A stretch of 64,000 nucleotides of DNA from Aliidiomarina halalkaliphila (GCF_007096385.1 NZ_VJWL01000001.1:310001-374000), one strand, 5' to 3'; positions 1-8,353 are shown, counted from the first letter of the stretch. Notes: generated by a model from the sequence alone, not told the origin. A program made the numbers and translations.

Positions 1-1135
1 TTTCTTTTGGCTGATTTTTGCTGAGATTCAACGAGGCCACATTTGCATGTGTGGGCTCAAATGGCTGTTGAAATTGCTCTTCAATGTAGAGCGTCCAGTT
101 GAAATGATAGGCATCACCACTGTCTTGGCGGTAGCGCTTCACACCGGCCATTCCAGTTTGCACGTGTTGGGCCACAGCCACAGGATCATCAACAATGATC
201 TTATAGTATTTGGTCGCATCGTCGCCGAGGGTGTTTTGCAAAAAGCGATCGACTTTTTCCCAATAGGCTTTGGCATGGCTGGGGCCTGTGAGAATCACGG
301 GCAGCACCTGGCTCTGGTTGTCTGGGTGCATCAAGATACCCAACAAATACAAGAGCTCCTCGGCCGTTCCTGCCCCACCTGGGAAAATAATAATGGCGTG
401 GGCACAGCGCACGAAGGCTTCTAAGCGCTTTTCGATATCTGGCATGATCACCAGTTCGTTCACAATTGGATTCGGGGGCTCGGCAGCGATAATGCCAGGC
501 TCGGTGAGTCCGAAGTAACGGGCATCTTTTACCCGCTGCTTAGCATGGCCAATGGTGGCCCCTTTCATGGGGCCTTTCATGGCACCCGGACCACAGCCGG
601 TACACACATTGAAACCGCGTAAACCGAGCTCATAACCTACAACCTTGGTGTATTTGTACTCCACCTCAGAAATAGAATGCCCGCCCCAACACACAACCAT
701 GTCAGGTTCTTGAATAGGTTTTACGACCCCAGCATTGCGTAAAATATCAAACACCACATGGGTTAAATGGCGTGTGCTCATGGCGTTGAGCACGTCGGCT
801 GGATACTTCTCTCCCACAAATAGAATATCGCGGAGCACGGCTTCGACATGTTCGCGAATACCGACAATCAGTTCGCCGTCGACAAAGGCGGACGGTGGGG
901 GATTGATTAATTCGAGCTTCACTCCGCGCTCGCGGCGAATGACATTGACTTCAAAATCGGTAAATTGGTCAAAGATATCGGCGCTATTATCGGTATGGCT
1001 TCCCACGTTCAGTACCGCTAACACACAGTTGCGGAATAAACGATACAGGGGGCTATCGGTTGATTGCTGTAACCGATCGATCTCTATTTGTGAGAGCAAC
1101 GACATGCTGCCCTGAGGTGACAATGAAATTCTCAT
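1..1135 (-). CDS. ppnN: Pyrimidine/purine nucleotide 5'-monophosphate nucleosidase PpnN (YgdH), C-terminus cut off by window edge
   Basis: A LOG-family nucleosidase that cleaves nucleoside monophosphates to free base and ribose 5-phosphate; in E. coli it is a (p)ppGpp-binding purine-salvage regulator. The frame is open from ATG 1135 to base 2 without a stop, so about 378 residues are visible of the roughly 450 expected. The N-terminal regulatory part is recognisable (LFRNCVLAVLN near residue 34). The Rossmann-like core has CTGCGPGAMKGP near residue 176 and the family signature PGGAGTAEELL near residue 250. The sequence follows E. coli PpnN closely along its length. It lies downstream of queF on the same strand, 178 bases away. 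Only the C-terminal part is unseen. Confidence 0.95.
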   Translation of the reverse strand, partial: MRISLSPQGSMSLLSQIEIDRLQQSTDSPLYRLFRNCVLAVLNVGSHTDNSADIFDQFTDFEVNVIRRERGVKLELINPPPSAFVDGELIVGIREHVEAVLRDILFVGEKYPADVLNAMSTRHLTHVVFDILRNAGVVKPIQEPDMVVCWGGHSISEVEYKYTKVVGYELGLRGFNVCTGCGPGAMKGPMKGATIGHAKQRVKDARYFGLTEPGIIAAEPPNPIVNELVIMPDIEKRLEAFVRCAHAIIIFPGGAGTAEELLYLLGILMHPDNQSQVLPVILTGPSHAKAYWEKVDRFLQNTLGDDATKYYKIIVDDPVAVAQHVQTGMAGVKRYRQDSGDAYHFNWTLYIEEQFQQPFEPTHANVASLNLSKNQPKE

Positions 1136-1218
1136 ATTCTCTTATTTCTCCTTGGTACTCATATTCCCTGAGCTCATCTTTTCCGTTTTATTTTGTGTCT
1201 TCTTCTTCATCATTCTGA

Positions 1219-1275
1219 GCGTATTAGCCTATCAGACCTTACTCATTTCGGCATCTGCTTGAGGTCAGAATACGC
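1219..1275. repeat. Imperfect inverted repeat between queF and ppnN
   Basis: GCGTATT at 1219-1225 matches AATACGC at 1269-1275, and GACCT at 1234-1238 matches AGGTC at 1262-1266, so the RNA could form an interrupted two-part stem. There is no clear U-tract on either strand. It could be a processed intergenic hairpin or chance; no known family is recognised. The rest of the 178-base gap shows nothing else I can support. Confidence 0.3.
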
Positions 1276-1313
1276 AGTAACAAGGTAAACGATCAACATA
1301 AACCGTGTTTGAA

Positions 1314-2183
1314 TCACTGACGTACTAAGCGCCCTTGTAATAATTCACCTTCGTTAGCCACAATCTGTTGCTGATGAGTGCTTCGCAGGGGATTGATATC
1401 CAGACCGCCACGGCGAGTATAGCGGGCAGAAACCACAAGTGAGTGACAATGCCCGTAATGCATTAAATCGGTAAATATACGCTCGACGCATTGCTCGTGA
1501 AACTCATTGTGGTTGCGAAATGAGATAATGTATTGCAGTAATGTTTTTTGGCACATTTTAGGACCTTGATAAGCGATATACACCGAGCCCCAGTCAGGTT
1601 GATTGGTAATTAAGCAATTCGATTTCAAGAGGTGGCTATGCAAATGCTCAGTGACAATTTCCCCGTGAGGGTCACACAAGCTATTCAGTAGGCTGGGATT
1701 GTAATCATAGCAGTTAGCGTTAACTTCTTGCTGATCGATACATGCACCTTGCCACTGAGAAATACCCCGTTGACTGTACTCATCGAGTCTATAAATTCGC
1801 ACCTGAACCGCGCTGCCCGCACATACCGATAAATCTTTTTGCAGTTGTTCAGCGACGGCCTCATCACTCGCAAAAACACTTTGGTTAAATCCATTCAAAT
1901 AGAGCTTGAATGATTTTGATTCAATCAAGTTCGGGCTGGTTGCTGGCACTTCAACTTCGAGGATCGCAACTTCAGGTACACCAGAGGGCTTAAGCCATGA
2001 CAATTCGTAGCCGGTCCAGAGATCACGGCCCACAAAGGGGAGTGAGGTATCAGTGAGGCCAATTTGGCTGCGATTCAGCTGCCGTGGTACGGGCTGTAGC
2101 AATTGCGGGTCGTACCCGCTTGGGTACTCTGTTGCTTGGCCCAAAGAGAGGTGTTGCATGAGCGCTTCTGGGTTTTCTGGCAT
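1314..2183 (-). CDS. queF: NADPH-dependent 7-cyano-7-deazaguanine reductase QueF
   Basis: Reduces preQ0 to preQ1, the last step before insertion into tRNA in queuosine synthesis; cytoplasmic. At 289 aa it is the long, two-domain (YqcD-type) form, close to the E. coli length. The catalytic cysteine is Cys190 in [12 protein letters not shown], with the proton-donating Asp at 197, the same numbering as E. coli. The NADPH-binding motif [10 protein letters not shown] is near residue 88. The C-terminus carries the conserved [11 protein letters not shown]. It is transcribed divergently from syd, with 59 bases between the starts, as in several gammaproteobacteria. Confidence 0.97.
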   Translation of the reverse strand: MPENPEALMQHLSLGQATEYPSGYDPQLLQPVPRQLNRSQIGLTDTSLPFVGRDLWTGYELSWLKPSGVPEVAILEVEVPATSPNLIESKSFKLYLNGFNQSVFASDEAVAEQLQKDLSVCAGSAVQVRIYRLDEYSQRGISQWQGACIDQQEVNANCYDYNPSLLNSLCDPHGEIVTEHLHSHLLKSNCLITNQPDWGSVYIAYQGPKMCQKTLLQYIISFRNHNEFHEQCVERIFTDLMHYGHCHSLVVSARYTRRGGLDINPLRSTHQQQIVANEGELLQGRLVRQ

Positions 2184-2242
2184 TACGTCTATCCTCTGCG
2201 TAGAATGCCTCTATTGTATGAGGAAACGCCTTTGGAGACCAG

Positions 2243-2800
2243 ATGAATGCAGTGAAAATGGCGCTTGAGGCGCTGCACGCGCGCTACGCCAGGTGTTACG
2301 AGAAACGGGATGCTTTACCGACCACTGAATATATTAGTGGCTGGGATGCGCCATGTTATCGTGGGAAACCGAAGTCGGGGGATATTGGCTGGGAAGCCGT
2401 GGTGCAAGATCCAAGCTTAGACTTTGATAACGTTGAAAAGGCACTAGAGCTCTCGTTAGACGAAGGCGTAAAAGCCTTTTATGGGACTTTCTATGCAGGC
2501 GATATGTATGTTGAGTTTCGTGAGCAGCCTTTGGTGTTACTGCAAGTGTTGCATCCTGAGGATGGGGAGCGTTTACAAAAAAACCTGATTGGCCACGTGC
2601 TTATGAAGCAACGCTTAGAGCAGCCGATCACCTTGTTTATCGGCATTACCGATGAAGACGACTTAATGCTCACAGTCGACAATACAACTGGGGCTGTGGG
2701 TCTCGAATATGTAGGCCAACCTCAGCATGAAATTTTGGCGGGTGATATGGAATCTTTTCTGGAGCGGTTAACGCCGGTATTTGTGGATGGGGCCGTGTGA
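2243..2800 (+). CDS. syd: SecY-interacting protein Syd
   Basis: Syd is a small cytosolic protein that binds SecY and has been implicated in quality control of the Sec translocon. The 185-aa product matches the family along its length, including the central GDMYVEF...LVLLQV segment and the conserved ENLIGHVLMKQRL block (around residues 112-125). The length agrees with E. coli Syd (181 aa). The start at ATG 2243 is the first in frame. It is divergent from queF and followed 68 bases later by the acetyltransferase gene. No signal peptide or membrane segment is present, as expected for a peripheral partner. Confidence 0.95.
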   Translation: MNAVKMALEALHARYARCYEKRDALPTTEYISGWDAPCYRGKPKSGDIGWEAVVQDPSLDFDNVEKALELSLDEGVKAFYGTFYAGDMYVEFREQPLVLLQVLHPEDGERLQKNLIGHVLMKQRLEQPITLFIGITDEDDLMLTVDNTTGAVGLEYVGQPQHEILAGDMESFLERLTPVFVDGAV

Positions 2801-2868
2801 TTCAGGCATGACATTTGTCTTGCCCTCGTTTATTGTGAAAAGATTATCCAATACAGAAGAGAGTTGAT

Positions 2869-3531
2869 ATGGCGTCGACGATGGACGATACAGACATCGA
2901 CAACCCGACTGGCACCGACACGCAGGGTGTGTTGCAGTATTTAGGTAGCGAACACCTCGCGCCGGCAGCGTCGCTGCTGCTCACTGCCTATACGGACGAT
3001 CCGCTGTTTCAAGCGATTTTCCAAGCGCAAAAAGAGGGGTATGAGCAGCGCTTACGAGCGGCCATTCGTGAAGAGCTCGCTGCTTTTTTCGAAGCAGGCC
3101 AACCGATGTATGGATTATTTGACGGTGATACCCTCGAAGGTGTGGTGTGTTTAACCCGCGCAAGCAAGGGCAACCCCTTACAACGATTCTGGCACTGGCG
3201 TTTGCGAATGTTGTTGACGGCGGGTTTGGTGAGCACGCGACACATGCTAGAGAAAGAACGGGTGATTGCGGAAGCAATGCCAGTGTCTGATTATCATATG
3301 CTGTCTTTTATTGCGGTGCATCCACGTTATCAACAGCGCGGATTAGGTGAGCTGTTAGTACGCGCTGCCGAAAACGTTCTCGAGGACGATATAGAGTCAG
3401 CGGGTATTGCGGTTTACGCAACGCGCTCCCAATACGCTCGCTTTTTTGAACAACGCGGCTATACCTTATTGCGTGATGTTAAGGTGGGTGATTTACGGGG
3501 GCAATTGTTATTCCATACGCGTAATGATTAA
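2869..3531 (+). CDS. GNAT-family N-acetyltransferase, substrate unknown
   Basis: A 220-aa protein with an N-terminal extension of about 25 polar, acidic residues followed by a GNAT fold. The acetyl-CoA-binding motif A is clear: HPRYQQRGLGELLVRAAE at about residues 151-168 contains the Q-R-x-x-G-x-G/A pattern. It is preceded by the strand SFIAV and followed by a typical motif B strand and Phe-rich C-terminus (ARFFEQRGY). The layout resembles predicted acetyltransferases of the Mpr/RimI superfamily, but nothing identifies the substrate. It lies between syd and the lysine riboswitch with no clear tie to either. A GAGAG ribosome-binding site precedes ATG 2869. Confidence 0.85.
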   Translation: MASTMDDTDIDNPTGTDTQGVLQYLGSEHLAPAASLLLTAYTDDPLFQAIFQAQKEGYEQRLRAAIREELAAFFEAGQPMYGLFDGDTLEGVVCLTRASKGNPLQRFWHWRLRMLLTAGLVSTRHMLEKERVIAEAMPVSDYHMLSFIAVHPRYQQRGLGELLVRAAENVLEDDIESAGIAVYATRSQYARFFEQRGYTLLRDVKVGDLRGQLLFHTRND

Positions 3532-3588
3532 AAGGTTATCGGCTTTCTTTGCTGTGGTGAATATTTCGCCAGTCGCAACCCGGTGCCG

Positions 3589-3617
3589 TTGACATCCCTT
3601 GTAAAATCCTGTGAAAT
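3589..3617 (+). promoter_or_regulatory. Sigma-70 promoter candidate for the lysine riboswitch / lysC transcript
   Basis: A perfect -35 hexamer TTGACA (3589-3594), a 17-base spacer, then TGAAAT (3612-3617), which matches four of six -10 positions. Transcription would start near 3624, about 36 bases before the first riboswitch helix. The position and the perfect -35 make this the natural lysC promoter. The -10 box is weak. Confidence 0.6.
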
Positions 3618-3659
3618 TCGGCCCCTAATGTATGCGCCACTTTGCGAGTGTCATACATA

Positions 3660-3829
3660 CCAGAAGAGGAGCGTTACCTAGGTACGTTGTAGGAGGGCAC
3701 CAGAGCCCGATGAATACAAGGGAGGGGGAGTAACGCCGAGGTCAAGGCGCGATCTGGTCGCAACTTGGTCGGTCTACAGGGCTGAATCCCTGGGGCTGTC
3801 ACCTTAATCAACAGGTGGAGAGCTTCTGG
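3660..3829 (+). ncRNA. Lysine riboswitch (L box) controlling lysC
   Basis: The sequence closely follows the E. coli lysC leader. The closing P1 helix pairs CCAGAAG (3660-3666) with CTTCTGG (3823-3829). Between them are the conserved core strings GTTGTAGGAGGG, GAGTAACGCCGAGGT, GGGCTGAATCCCTGGGGCTG and CTGTCACC, which are hallmarks of the class. In this family lysine binding represses expression of aspartokinase III. The aptamer is followed by a hairpin reaching the lysC start codon, which suggests control of translation initiation. Together with the promoter it fills the 370-base gap between the acetyltransferase gene and lysC. Confidence 0.95.
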
Positions 3830-3876
3830 AGCGATGCCTTAATCGGAAACTCCCGGTTTTGTTCCGTTCCCGAACT

Positions 3877-3900
3877 CTCCGAACAAATCAAGGTTCGGAG
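3877..3900 (+). promoter_or_regulatory. Start-codon-proximal hairpin: likely riboswitch expression platform
   Basis: CTCCGAAC (3877-3884) and GTTCGGAG (3893-3900) form a perfect 8-bp stem with an 8-base loop that ends one base before the lysC ATG at 3902. The plausible Shine-Dalgarno AAGG (3890-3893) is in the loop and first pair. No U-run follows, so a transcription terminator is unlikely; occlusion of the ribosome site is inferred. Confidence 0.65.
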
Positions 3901-3901
3901 C

Positions 3902-5296
3902 ATGAATACAAACCCAGCAAGCAGTATCCCGACAGAATCCAACCCACTGATTATTGCCAAATTTGGCGGTACATCCGTAGCCGATTACGCGGCATTGACT
4001 CGTTGCGCTCATATTATTGAGAACAATCCTGCTACCCGTGTCGTTGTGGTTAGCGCCGCGGCTGGGGTGACAAATCGTCTAGCGGCGTTGTCGGCAGGCA
4101 TTACAGATGTCGCTGAGCGAGAACGCTTACTTACTGAAATCATGCATATTCAGCATGGTATTACTCGTGAACTGCAGCCAAGCCCAGATGTGAATGCACA
4201 ACTGCGCGATTACCTCGCAGATATGGCGCGATTCAGTACCCTAATCGCTGAACAGAAGGGCGATGGCGGAACGCCAGATGCACTGCTCGCAATGGGAGAG
4301 CGTTGTTCAAGCTTGTTGTTGGCAGAGCTTCTGCGTCAACGTGAGGTGCGGGCCATTGATTTCGATGCGTGTCAGGTGATTCGTACGGATAGTCATTTTG
4401 GTCATGCGGAACCTCGCCCCAAGCGCATTGGTATGTTGGCGGCGGAATATTTGCAACCTGAACTAGACGATGCCGTGGTTGTAACGCAAGGGTTTATCGG
4501 TGCCGATGCAGCGATGCGAACCACGACGCTTGGGCGTGGGGGATCCGATTACAGCGCAGCATTGTTTGCCGAAGCCCTGCAGGCCACCGCGCTTGAGATA
4601 TGGACCGATGTAGACGGTATTTATACCTGTGATCCGCGACAAGTACCCACAGCGCGACCTATCCCGGAGTTAACCTTTGCTGAAGCAGCGGAAATGGCGA
4701 CCTTTGGTGCGAAGATATTGCATCCTGCCACCTTACTGCCCGCACAGCGGGGTAAAATCCCGGTATTTGTAGGGTGCACACGGGAGCCCGAAAAAGCCGG
4801 TACATGGATACGAAATCACACAGAAAGTCGGCCCGTTTGTCGTGCATTGAGTGTACGCCGAGGACAAACTCTGCTGACGGTGCGCAGTTTGAATATGTTA
4901 CATGCTCGCGGCTTTTTGGCGGAGCTCTTTGCCATTCTTGCGCGCCATCGCATCTCAGTGGATTTAATTACGACCTCCGAAGTCTCGGTCGCGCTGACCT
5001 TAGACCCTACTGGATCGCACTCTTCTGGTCGTCGATTGGTCACCCCACAGTTAATTTCGGAGCTGGAAAAGCATTGCGATGTGGCGGTGGAAGAGGGGCT
5101 AGCGCTAATTGCTGTGATTGGCCACCAGCTCACGTCTACGCCAGAAGTGGCAAGCCGCTTGTTTAGCATGATTGGTGCTCGCAATATTCGCATGGTGAGT
5201 CATGGGGCGAGCCCAAATAACCTGTGTTTTTTAGTGCAAGAGGACGACGCGAGCGAGGTCTTACAAACCTTGCATCGCGGCTTTTTAGAAGGGTGA
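3902..5296 (+). CDS. lysC: Lysine-sensitive aspartokinase III
   Basis: Phosphorylates aspartate, the committed step towards lysine and diaminopimelate. The 464-aa product starts at ATG 3902; a longer reading from 3815 would translate the riboswitch and is rejected. The amino-acid-kinase domain begins with KFGGTS (residues 20-25), followed by TTTLGRGGSDYSA and EIWTDVDGIYT. The C-terminal third holds the ACT regulatory domains, including SLNMLHARGFLAELF and SVDLITTSEVSVALTLD, which in E. coli LysC bind lysine. It is a monofunctional kinase with no homoserine dehydrogenase domain. Expression should respond to lysine twice: through the RNA leader and through feedback on the enzyme. Confidence 0.97.
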   Translation: MNTNPASSIPTESNPLIIAKFGGTSVADYAALTRCAHIIENNPATRVVVVSAAAGVTNRLAALSAGITDVAERERLLTEIMHIQHGITRELQPSPDVNAQLRDYLADMARFSTLIAEQKGDGGTPDALLAMGERCSSLLLAELLRQREVRAIDFDACQVIRTDSHFGHAEPRPKRIGMLAAEYLQPELDDAVVVTQGFIGADAAMRTTTLGRGGSDYSAALFAEALQATALEIWTDVDGIYTCDPRQVPTARPIPELTFAEAAEMATFGAKILHPATLLPAQRGKIPVFVGCTREPEKAGTWIRNHTESRPVCRALSVRRGQTLLTVRSLNMLHARGFLAELFAILARHRISVDLITTSEVSVALTLDPTGSHSSGRRLVTPQLISELEKHCDVAVEEGLALIAVIGHQLTSTPEVASRLFSMIGARNIRMVSHGASPNNLCFLVQEDDASEVLQTLHRGFLEG

Positions 5297-5345
5297 TTTC
5301 GAGGGTCGGCTCACTGCACGTGACGTTTTAAACTGGAGCGGTGGT

Positions 5346-5942
5346 TTAGCCGACGCCATCCTCTGTGTTCCCGGGCGCGTTGCCAAATGGCTGGATCGGT
5401 GAGGTGTCTGGCGTTTTAAAGACTGCATCAACGATGTCGTCATCAGGATGTTCGTCGATTGACTCCACGGGCGTTGTTACCGGACGCTGTTTGACTGCTT
5501 CTGGGTTAGGTGCGGGTATGCCATAACTCACACGTACACGCTGCGCTGGGGGCTCATGGCGACTGCGGGTCGGTTGCGTTTGAGCGGTATCTGCACTGTT
5601 AGGCGCACTGGCTAAATCCTGTGGGTCAGGCTCAGTAACTTGCCGATACGTCGGTAAGCGATAGTCGCGTAAATGGCGATTCAACAGCCAAATCTGGCCT
5701 TCATAGCGGGATTGAATGTCGCTGCTAAAACCAAACACAAAACACGCCTCCCAGCCGGTTTTCGGACGAAAACGCGGACGGCCACTGGCCCGTGCAATAT
5801 CTAAAAGCTGAAGGTCATGACGCTTACACAGGGCTTCTGCATGTTGGCGCGCAAACTCTTCTTGCAAGCGCCATTGCCAAAATAGATAGGCGAGCAAAAA
5901 GAGCCCAAGGAGTACAATAAGTTCAAACAAGTTGACGTTCAT
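5346..5942 (-). CDS. DUF3301 membrane-anchored protein with extended C-terminus, function unknown
   Basis: A 198-aa protein of a gammaproteobacterial family of unknown function (DUF3301). Residues about 5-22 form one membrane helix (FELIVLLGLFLLAYLFW). A conserved soluble part follows with RPRFRPKTGWEACFVFGFSSD, up to about residue 105, which is the usual length of the family. The remaining ~95 residues are polar, rich in Pro, Thr, Asp and Glu, low in complexity and probably disordered. The start overlaps the stop of the DUF3549 gene by four bases (ATGA), so the two are surely co-translated. It converges on lysC with 49 bases between. Confidence 0.8.
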   Translation of the reverse strand: MNVNLFELIVLLGLFLLAYLFWQWRLQEEFARQHAEALCKRHDLQLLDIARASGRPRFRPKTGWEACFVFGFSSDIQSRYEGQIWLLNRHLRDYRLPTYRQVTEPDPQDLASAPNSADTAQTQPTRSRHEPPAQRVRVSYGIPAPNPEAVKQRPVTTPVESIDEHPDDDIVDAVFKTPDTSPIQPFGNAPGNTEDGVG

Positions 5943-7033
5943 TGACCACTCCGTGTGTGTGCTATCAGCGTTTGTACGGCCTGCTGCAACGTGGGGCTTA
6001 AGTCGTCTTTACGTAAAATGCTAAGCAACAATGGACGCAACTGCGGCAACATCACTAAATCGCGAAAGGCTTGAATAAAAATAGACTCAGACGCGTGTGC
6101 GAGCTGGTCTAAAAATAGTTCCAAATTGGCATAGTCAATTAACGCTTCCCAGGCACGTGCACCGATAGTCAACAAGAGATCAGTATCGTTCGGATAGGTG
6201 CTAAGCAGTCGCATCAGTAATTTCTGGTAACGACTTGAGAGCGCTTGCGCTGAGGTGGCACGCAGTAAGGCAAAATGAGGATCCGATAGGGTATCTCCGA
6301 TCATGCCTTCCAGCTGAGCGAGTAAATTGTTCTGCAAGGAGGCGGGTAGCGAATGGTGTTCCATTGCCTCGGTGAGTGCTTGTTGGATTGGAGCAGGCCA
6401 ACTGAGAAAACCTTGAGATAGATGCCGATGCAATACTTGCTGTCCGGGTTGATCAGGGTGACCAAGCCGAGCAATCAGATCATGAATTCCCTGAACACCC
6501 AAGGATTCCCATGCAACGGTGCTGTCATCTTGACTAAAAAATGATTGCGCGTCCTCAAAATAAATTGAAGGCGGCAAACCCAAATCACGGCGTACTAAAG
6601 CGTGAAAAGCCGCTAAGCGCGCCTCATCGGGTTTAAAGACGTAGGGGTTTTCTTGTAACCGTTGTTCCTGTTCAGCCGTGGGAACGGCGCTAGGGTCGTG
6701 TCCCAAGGCGTCCACAATAATACTGAGAAAATGCTGACGCGCTGCATGCTGAAAGAGTGTACGTTCGTCGAGAGGCAGCTTTACAAACCAAATATAGGGG
6801 TCGTTTTGTTGCTGCTCTGACCAAAATACGATTCCCAACCATGCATGTTGTAAGCGTGGCGCTGGAAACGGACGCTCATCACGTTCAATCGCCGCAAAGT
6901 CTGCTACGGGAATTTCTTTTACCCGTCTGCTTAGGTCATAAATACGATAACGTGCTGTATGGGTACCAGCTTGTTTTTCTGCGGCGGTTCCCGCTGCGGT
7001 AAGAAAATCGGTGATAGTGTCGATAGACTGCAT
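5939..7033 (-). CDS. DUF3549 family protein, function unknown
   Basis: A 364-aa soluble protein recognised as the DUF3549 family, found next to DUF3301 and truC/yqcC in vibrios and Alteromonadales. The N-terminal part carries the conserved YRIYDLSRRV and the segment WLGIVFWSEQQQNDPYIWFVKLPLDE. The C-terminal half is mainly helical with Leu-rich, HEAT-like character, although no repeat family can be named. There are no catalytic motifs, signal peptide or membrane segments. It is divergent from yqcC, with 106 bases between starts. A TATAAC box at 7047-7042 on the minus strand could serve as a -10 but has no convincing -35. Confidence 0.8.
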   Translation of the reverse strand: MQSIDTITDFLTAAGTAAEKQAGTHTARYRIYDLSRRVKEIPVADFAAIERDERPFPAPRLQHAWLGIVFWSEQQQNDPYIWFVKLPLDERTLFQHAARQHFLSIIVDALGHDPSAVPTAEQEQRLQENPYVFKPDEARLAAFHALVRRDLGLPPSIYFEDAQSFFSQDDSTVAWESLGVQGIHDLIARLGHPDQPGQQVLHRHLSQGFLSWPAPIQQALTEAMEHHSLPASLQNNLLAQLEGMIGDTLSDPHFALLRATSAQALSSRYQKLLMRLLSTYPNDTDLLLTIGARAWEALIDYANLELFLDQLAHASESIFIQAFRDLVMLPQLRPLLLSILRKDDLSPTLQQAVQTLIAHTRSGQ

Positions 7034-7139
7034 GGTTTTCCGTTATACTTTCGTGTGTAGAGATTGAATTCATTCATAGTGCATGGGTTATCCGCACTGT
7101 ACGCCCGTTGTACCCGAGAGCTTCTGAGAACACAAGTTT

Positions 7140-7520
7140 ATGGTAACACCCTCAAAAAAAGCAGGCACTCCCGCGCCTTCATTTGGTTCAGTATCCAAAC
7201 AAACGATGCACCTGCTTCAGGAGCTTAAAGCGTCCTTGCAAGCACGTTCATTATGGGATACCCAGCGGCCGCCTTTGGAAAAACTGCAAAGTACCACGCC
7301 ATTTGCTTCTGATACTTTAGCGTTTTATCAATGGTTGCAGTTTATCATGATCCCAACGCTACAACAGCGAATTGAACAACGGCAACCGCTTCCGAATAGT
7401 ATCGCAGTGCATCCAATGGCCATTGAAGTATGGCGTGGTCAACTGCGGGAACACAAAGAGATTATTTTGTTGCTTAAAGCGCTAGACAATCTGCTGGATG
7501 GACATAATGACCGCCACTGA
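7140..7520 (+). CDS. yqcC: YqcC family protein (DUF446)
   Basis: A small (126 aa) cytoplasmic protein of unknown function that almost always sits directly upstream of truC. The family core is visible from about residue 50: FYQWLQFIMIPTLQQRIEQRQPLP followed by the helical C-terminus LLLKALDNLLDG. The first ~20 residues are an extra Ser/Lys/Pro-rich tail absent from E. coli YqcC. Its 3' end overlaps the truC start by 23 bases, implying translational coupling. A link to RNA modification can only be inferred from this neighbourhood. Confidence 0.85.
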   Translation: MVTPSKKAGTPAPSFGSVSKQTMHLLQELKASLQARSLWDTQRPPLEKLQSTTPFASDTLAFYQWLQFIMIPTLQQRIEQRQPLPNSIAVHPMAIEVWRGQLREHKEIILLLKALDNLLDGHNDRH

Positions 7521-8313
7521 AGCGCCCATTATTGATATTTGCTACGAAGACGATAGCTTGGTTGCCATTAACAAGCCTGCGGGTTTATTAGTGCATCGAT
7601 CGGCCTTGGCGCGGGGCGAGAAATGGTTCGCCATGCAGCTTCTGCGCGATCATATCAATCAACACGTGTTCCCTGTGCATCGATTAGACCGTCCCACGTC
7701 TGGCATTCTCCTATTTGCGAAATCTGCAGAGATTGCGCGCAAAATGACGACGATCTTTACTGATCGTGAGGCGCGTAAAATCTATCATGCGGTGGTTCGT
7801 GGCTTCGTGTCGGACCATGGCCGGGTGGACTACCCGCTAAAGGAAGAACTGGACAAAATAGCCGATAAAATGGCGGACCAAAACAAAGACGCGCAAGAAG
7901 CAGTCACGGATTTTCTGCGTATCGATCAGGTAGAGCTGCCTTACCCAGTGAGTAAACGGCATGCAACATCGCGTTATTCATTGGTACAGCTGTCGCCGAA
8001 AACAGGACGTAAGCACCAGTTACGGCGGCATATGGCGCATTTGCGCCATCCGATCGTGGGGGATACCAATCATGGTGATGGTCGGCATAACCGTTTCTTT
8101 CGCGAACATTTTGGCATTCATCGCCTATTGCTCGCGGCCACCTCGTTAAGTTTTCCTCATCCAGAAACCGGCAGCATGGTGTATATCGACGTTCCAGTGC
8201 CTTCTGATTTTTATCTTCCGTTCCAGAAAGATGCAATCGAGATAGAATCCAAGACCGCTGGTGAGCTCACGGAGCAATCTAAAGAACCAAACAAAAACAG
8301 CCAAAGTATCTAG
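7498..8313 (+). CDS. truC: tRNA pseudouridine(65) synthase TruC
   Basis: Isomerises U65 of certain tRNAs to pseudouridine. The 271-aa protein has the RluA-type fold: INKPAGLLVHRS near residue 25, the catalytic motif HRLDRPTSG with Asp64, and the late motif SPKTGRKHQLRRHMAHLRHPIVGD. It matches E. coli TruC rather than RluA/RluC/RluD because it has no S4 domain and carries the TruC-specific ELDKIADK insert. ATG 7507 is an alternative start three codons later. A polar 25-residue tail follows the fold. The stop codon lies within the loop of a terminator hairpin shared with convergent dapD. Confidence 0.95.
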   Translation: MDIMTATEAPIIDICYEDDSLVAINKPAGLLVHRSALARGEKWFAMQLLRDHINQHVFPVHRLDRPTSGILLFAKSAEIARKMTTIFTDREARKIYHAVVRGFVSDHGRVDYPLKEELDKIADKMADQNKDAQEAVTDFLRIDQVELPYPVSKRHATSRYSLVQLSPKTGRKHQLRRHMAHLRHPIVGDTNHGDGRHNRFFREHFGIHRLLLAATSLSFPHPETGSMVYIDVPVPSDFYLPFQKDAIEIESKTAGELTEQSKEPNKNSQSI

Positions 8314-8330
8314 CGACGCTTTGGCTGTTT
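8295..8330. terminator. Bidirectional terminator between truC and dapD
   Basis: A perfect 12-bp stem, AAACAGCCAAAG (8295-8306) with CTTTGGCTGTTT (8319-8330), and a 12-base loop that includes the truC TAG. On the minus strand the stem runs into TTTTTGTTT, a good U-tract, so it mainly ends dapD transcription. On the plus strand the tail is a weaker T-rich run. Confidence 0.85.
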
Positions 8331-8353
8331 GTCGTAATTTTATTGGTGCTTAT

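Noticed and set aside
3815-3901. N-terminal extension of lysC from ATG 3815
   Set aside because: It would translate the 3' strand of riboswitch helix P1 and the expression platform, and it has no similarity to aspartokinases. ATG 3902 gives the normal N-terminus.
3893-3904. GGAG at 3897-3900 as the lysC ribosome-binding site
   Set aside because: Only one base separates it from the ATG; AAGG at 3890-3893 has normal spacing.
4774-5166. 130-codon plus-strand frame within lysC
   Set aside because: A +1 shadow of the ACT region; the real frame is conserved across it.
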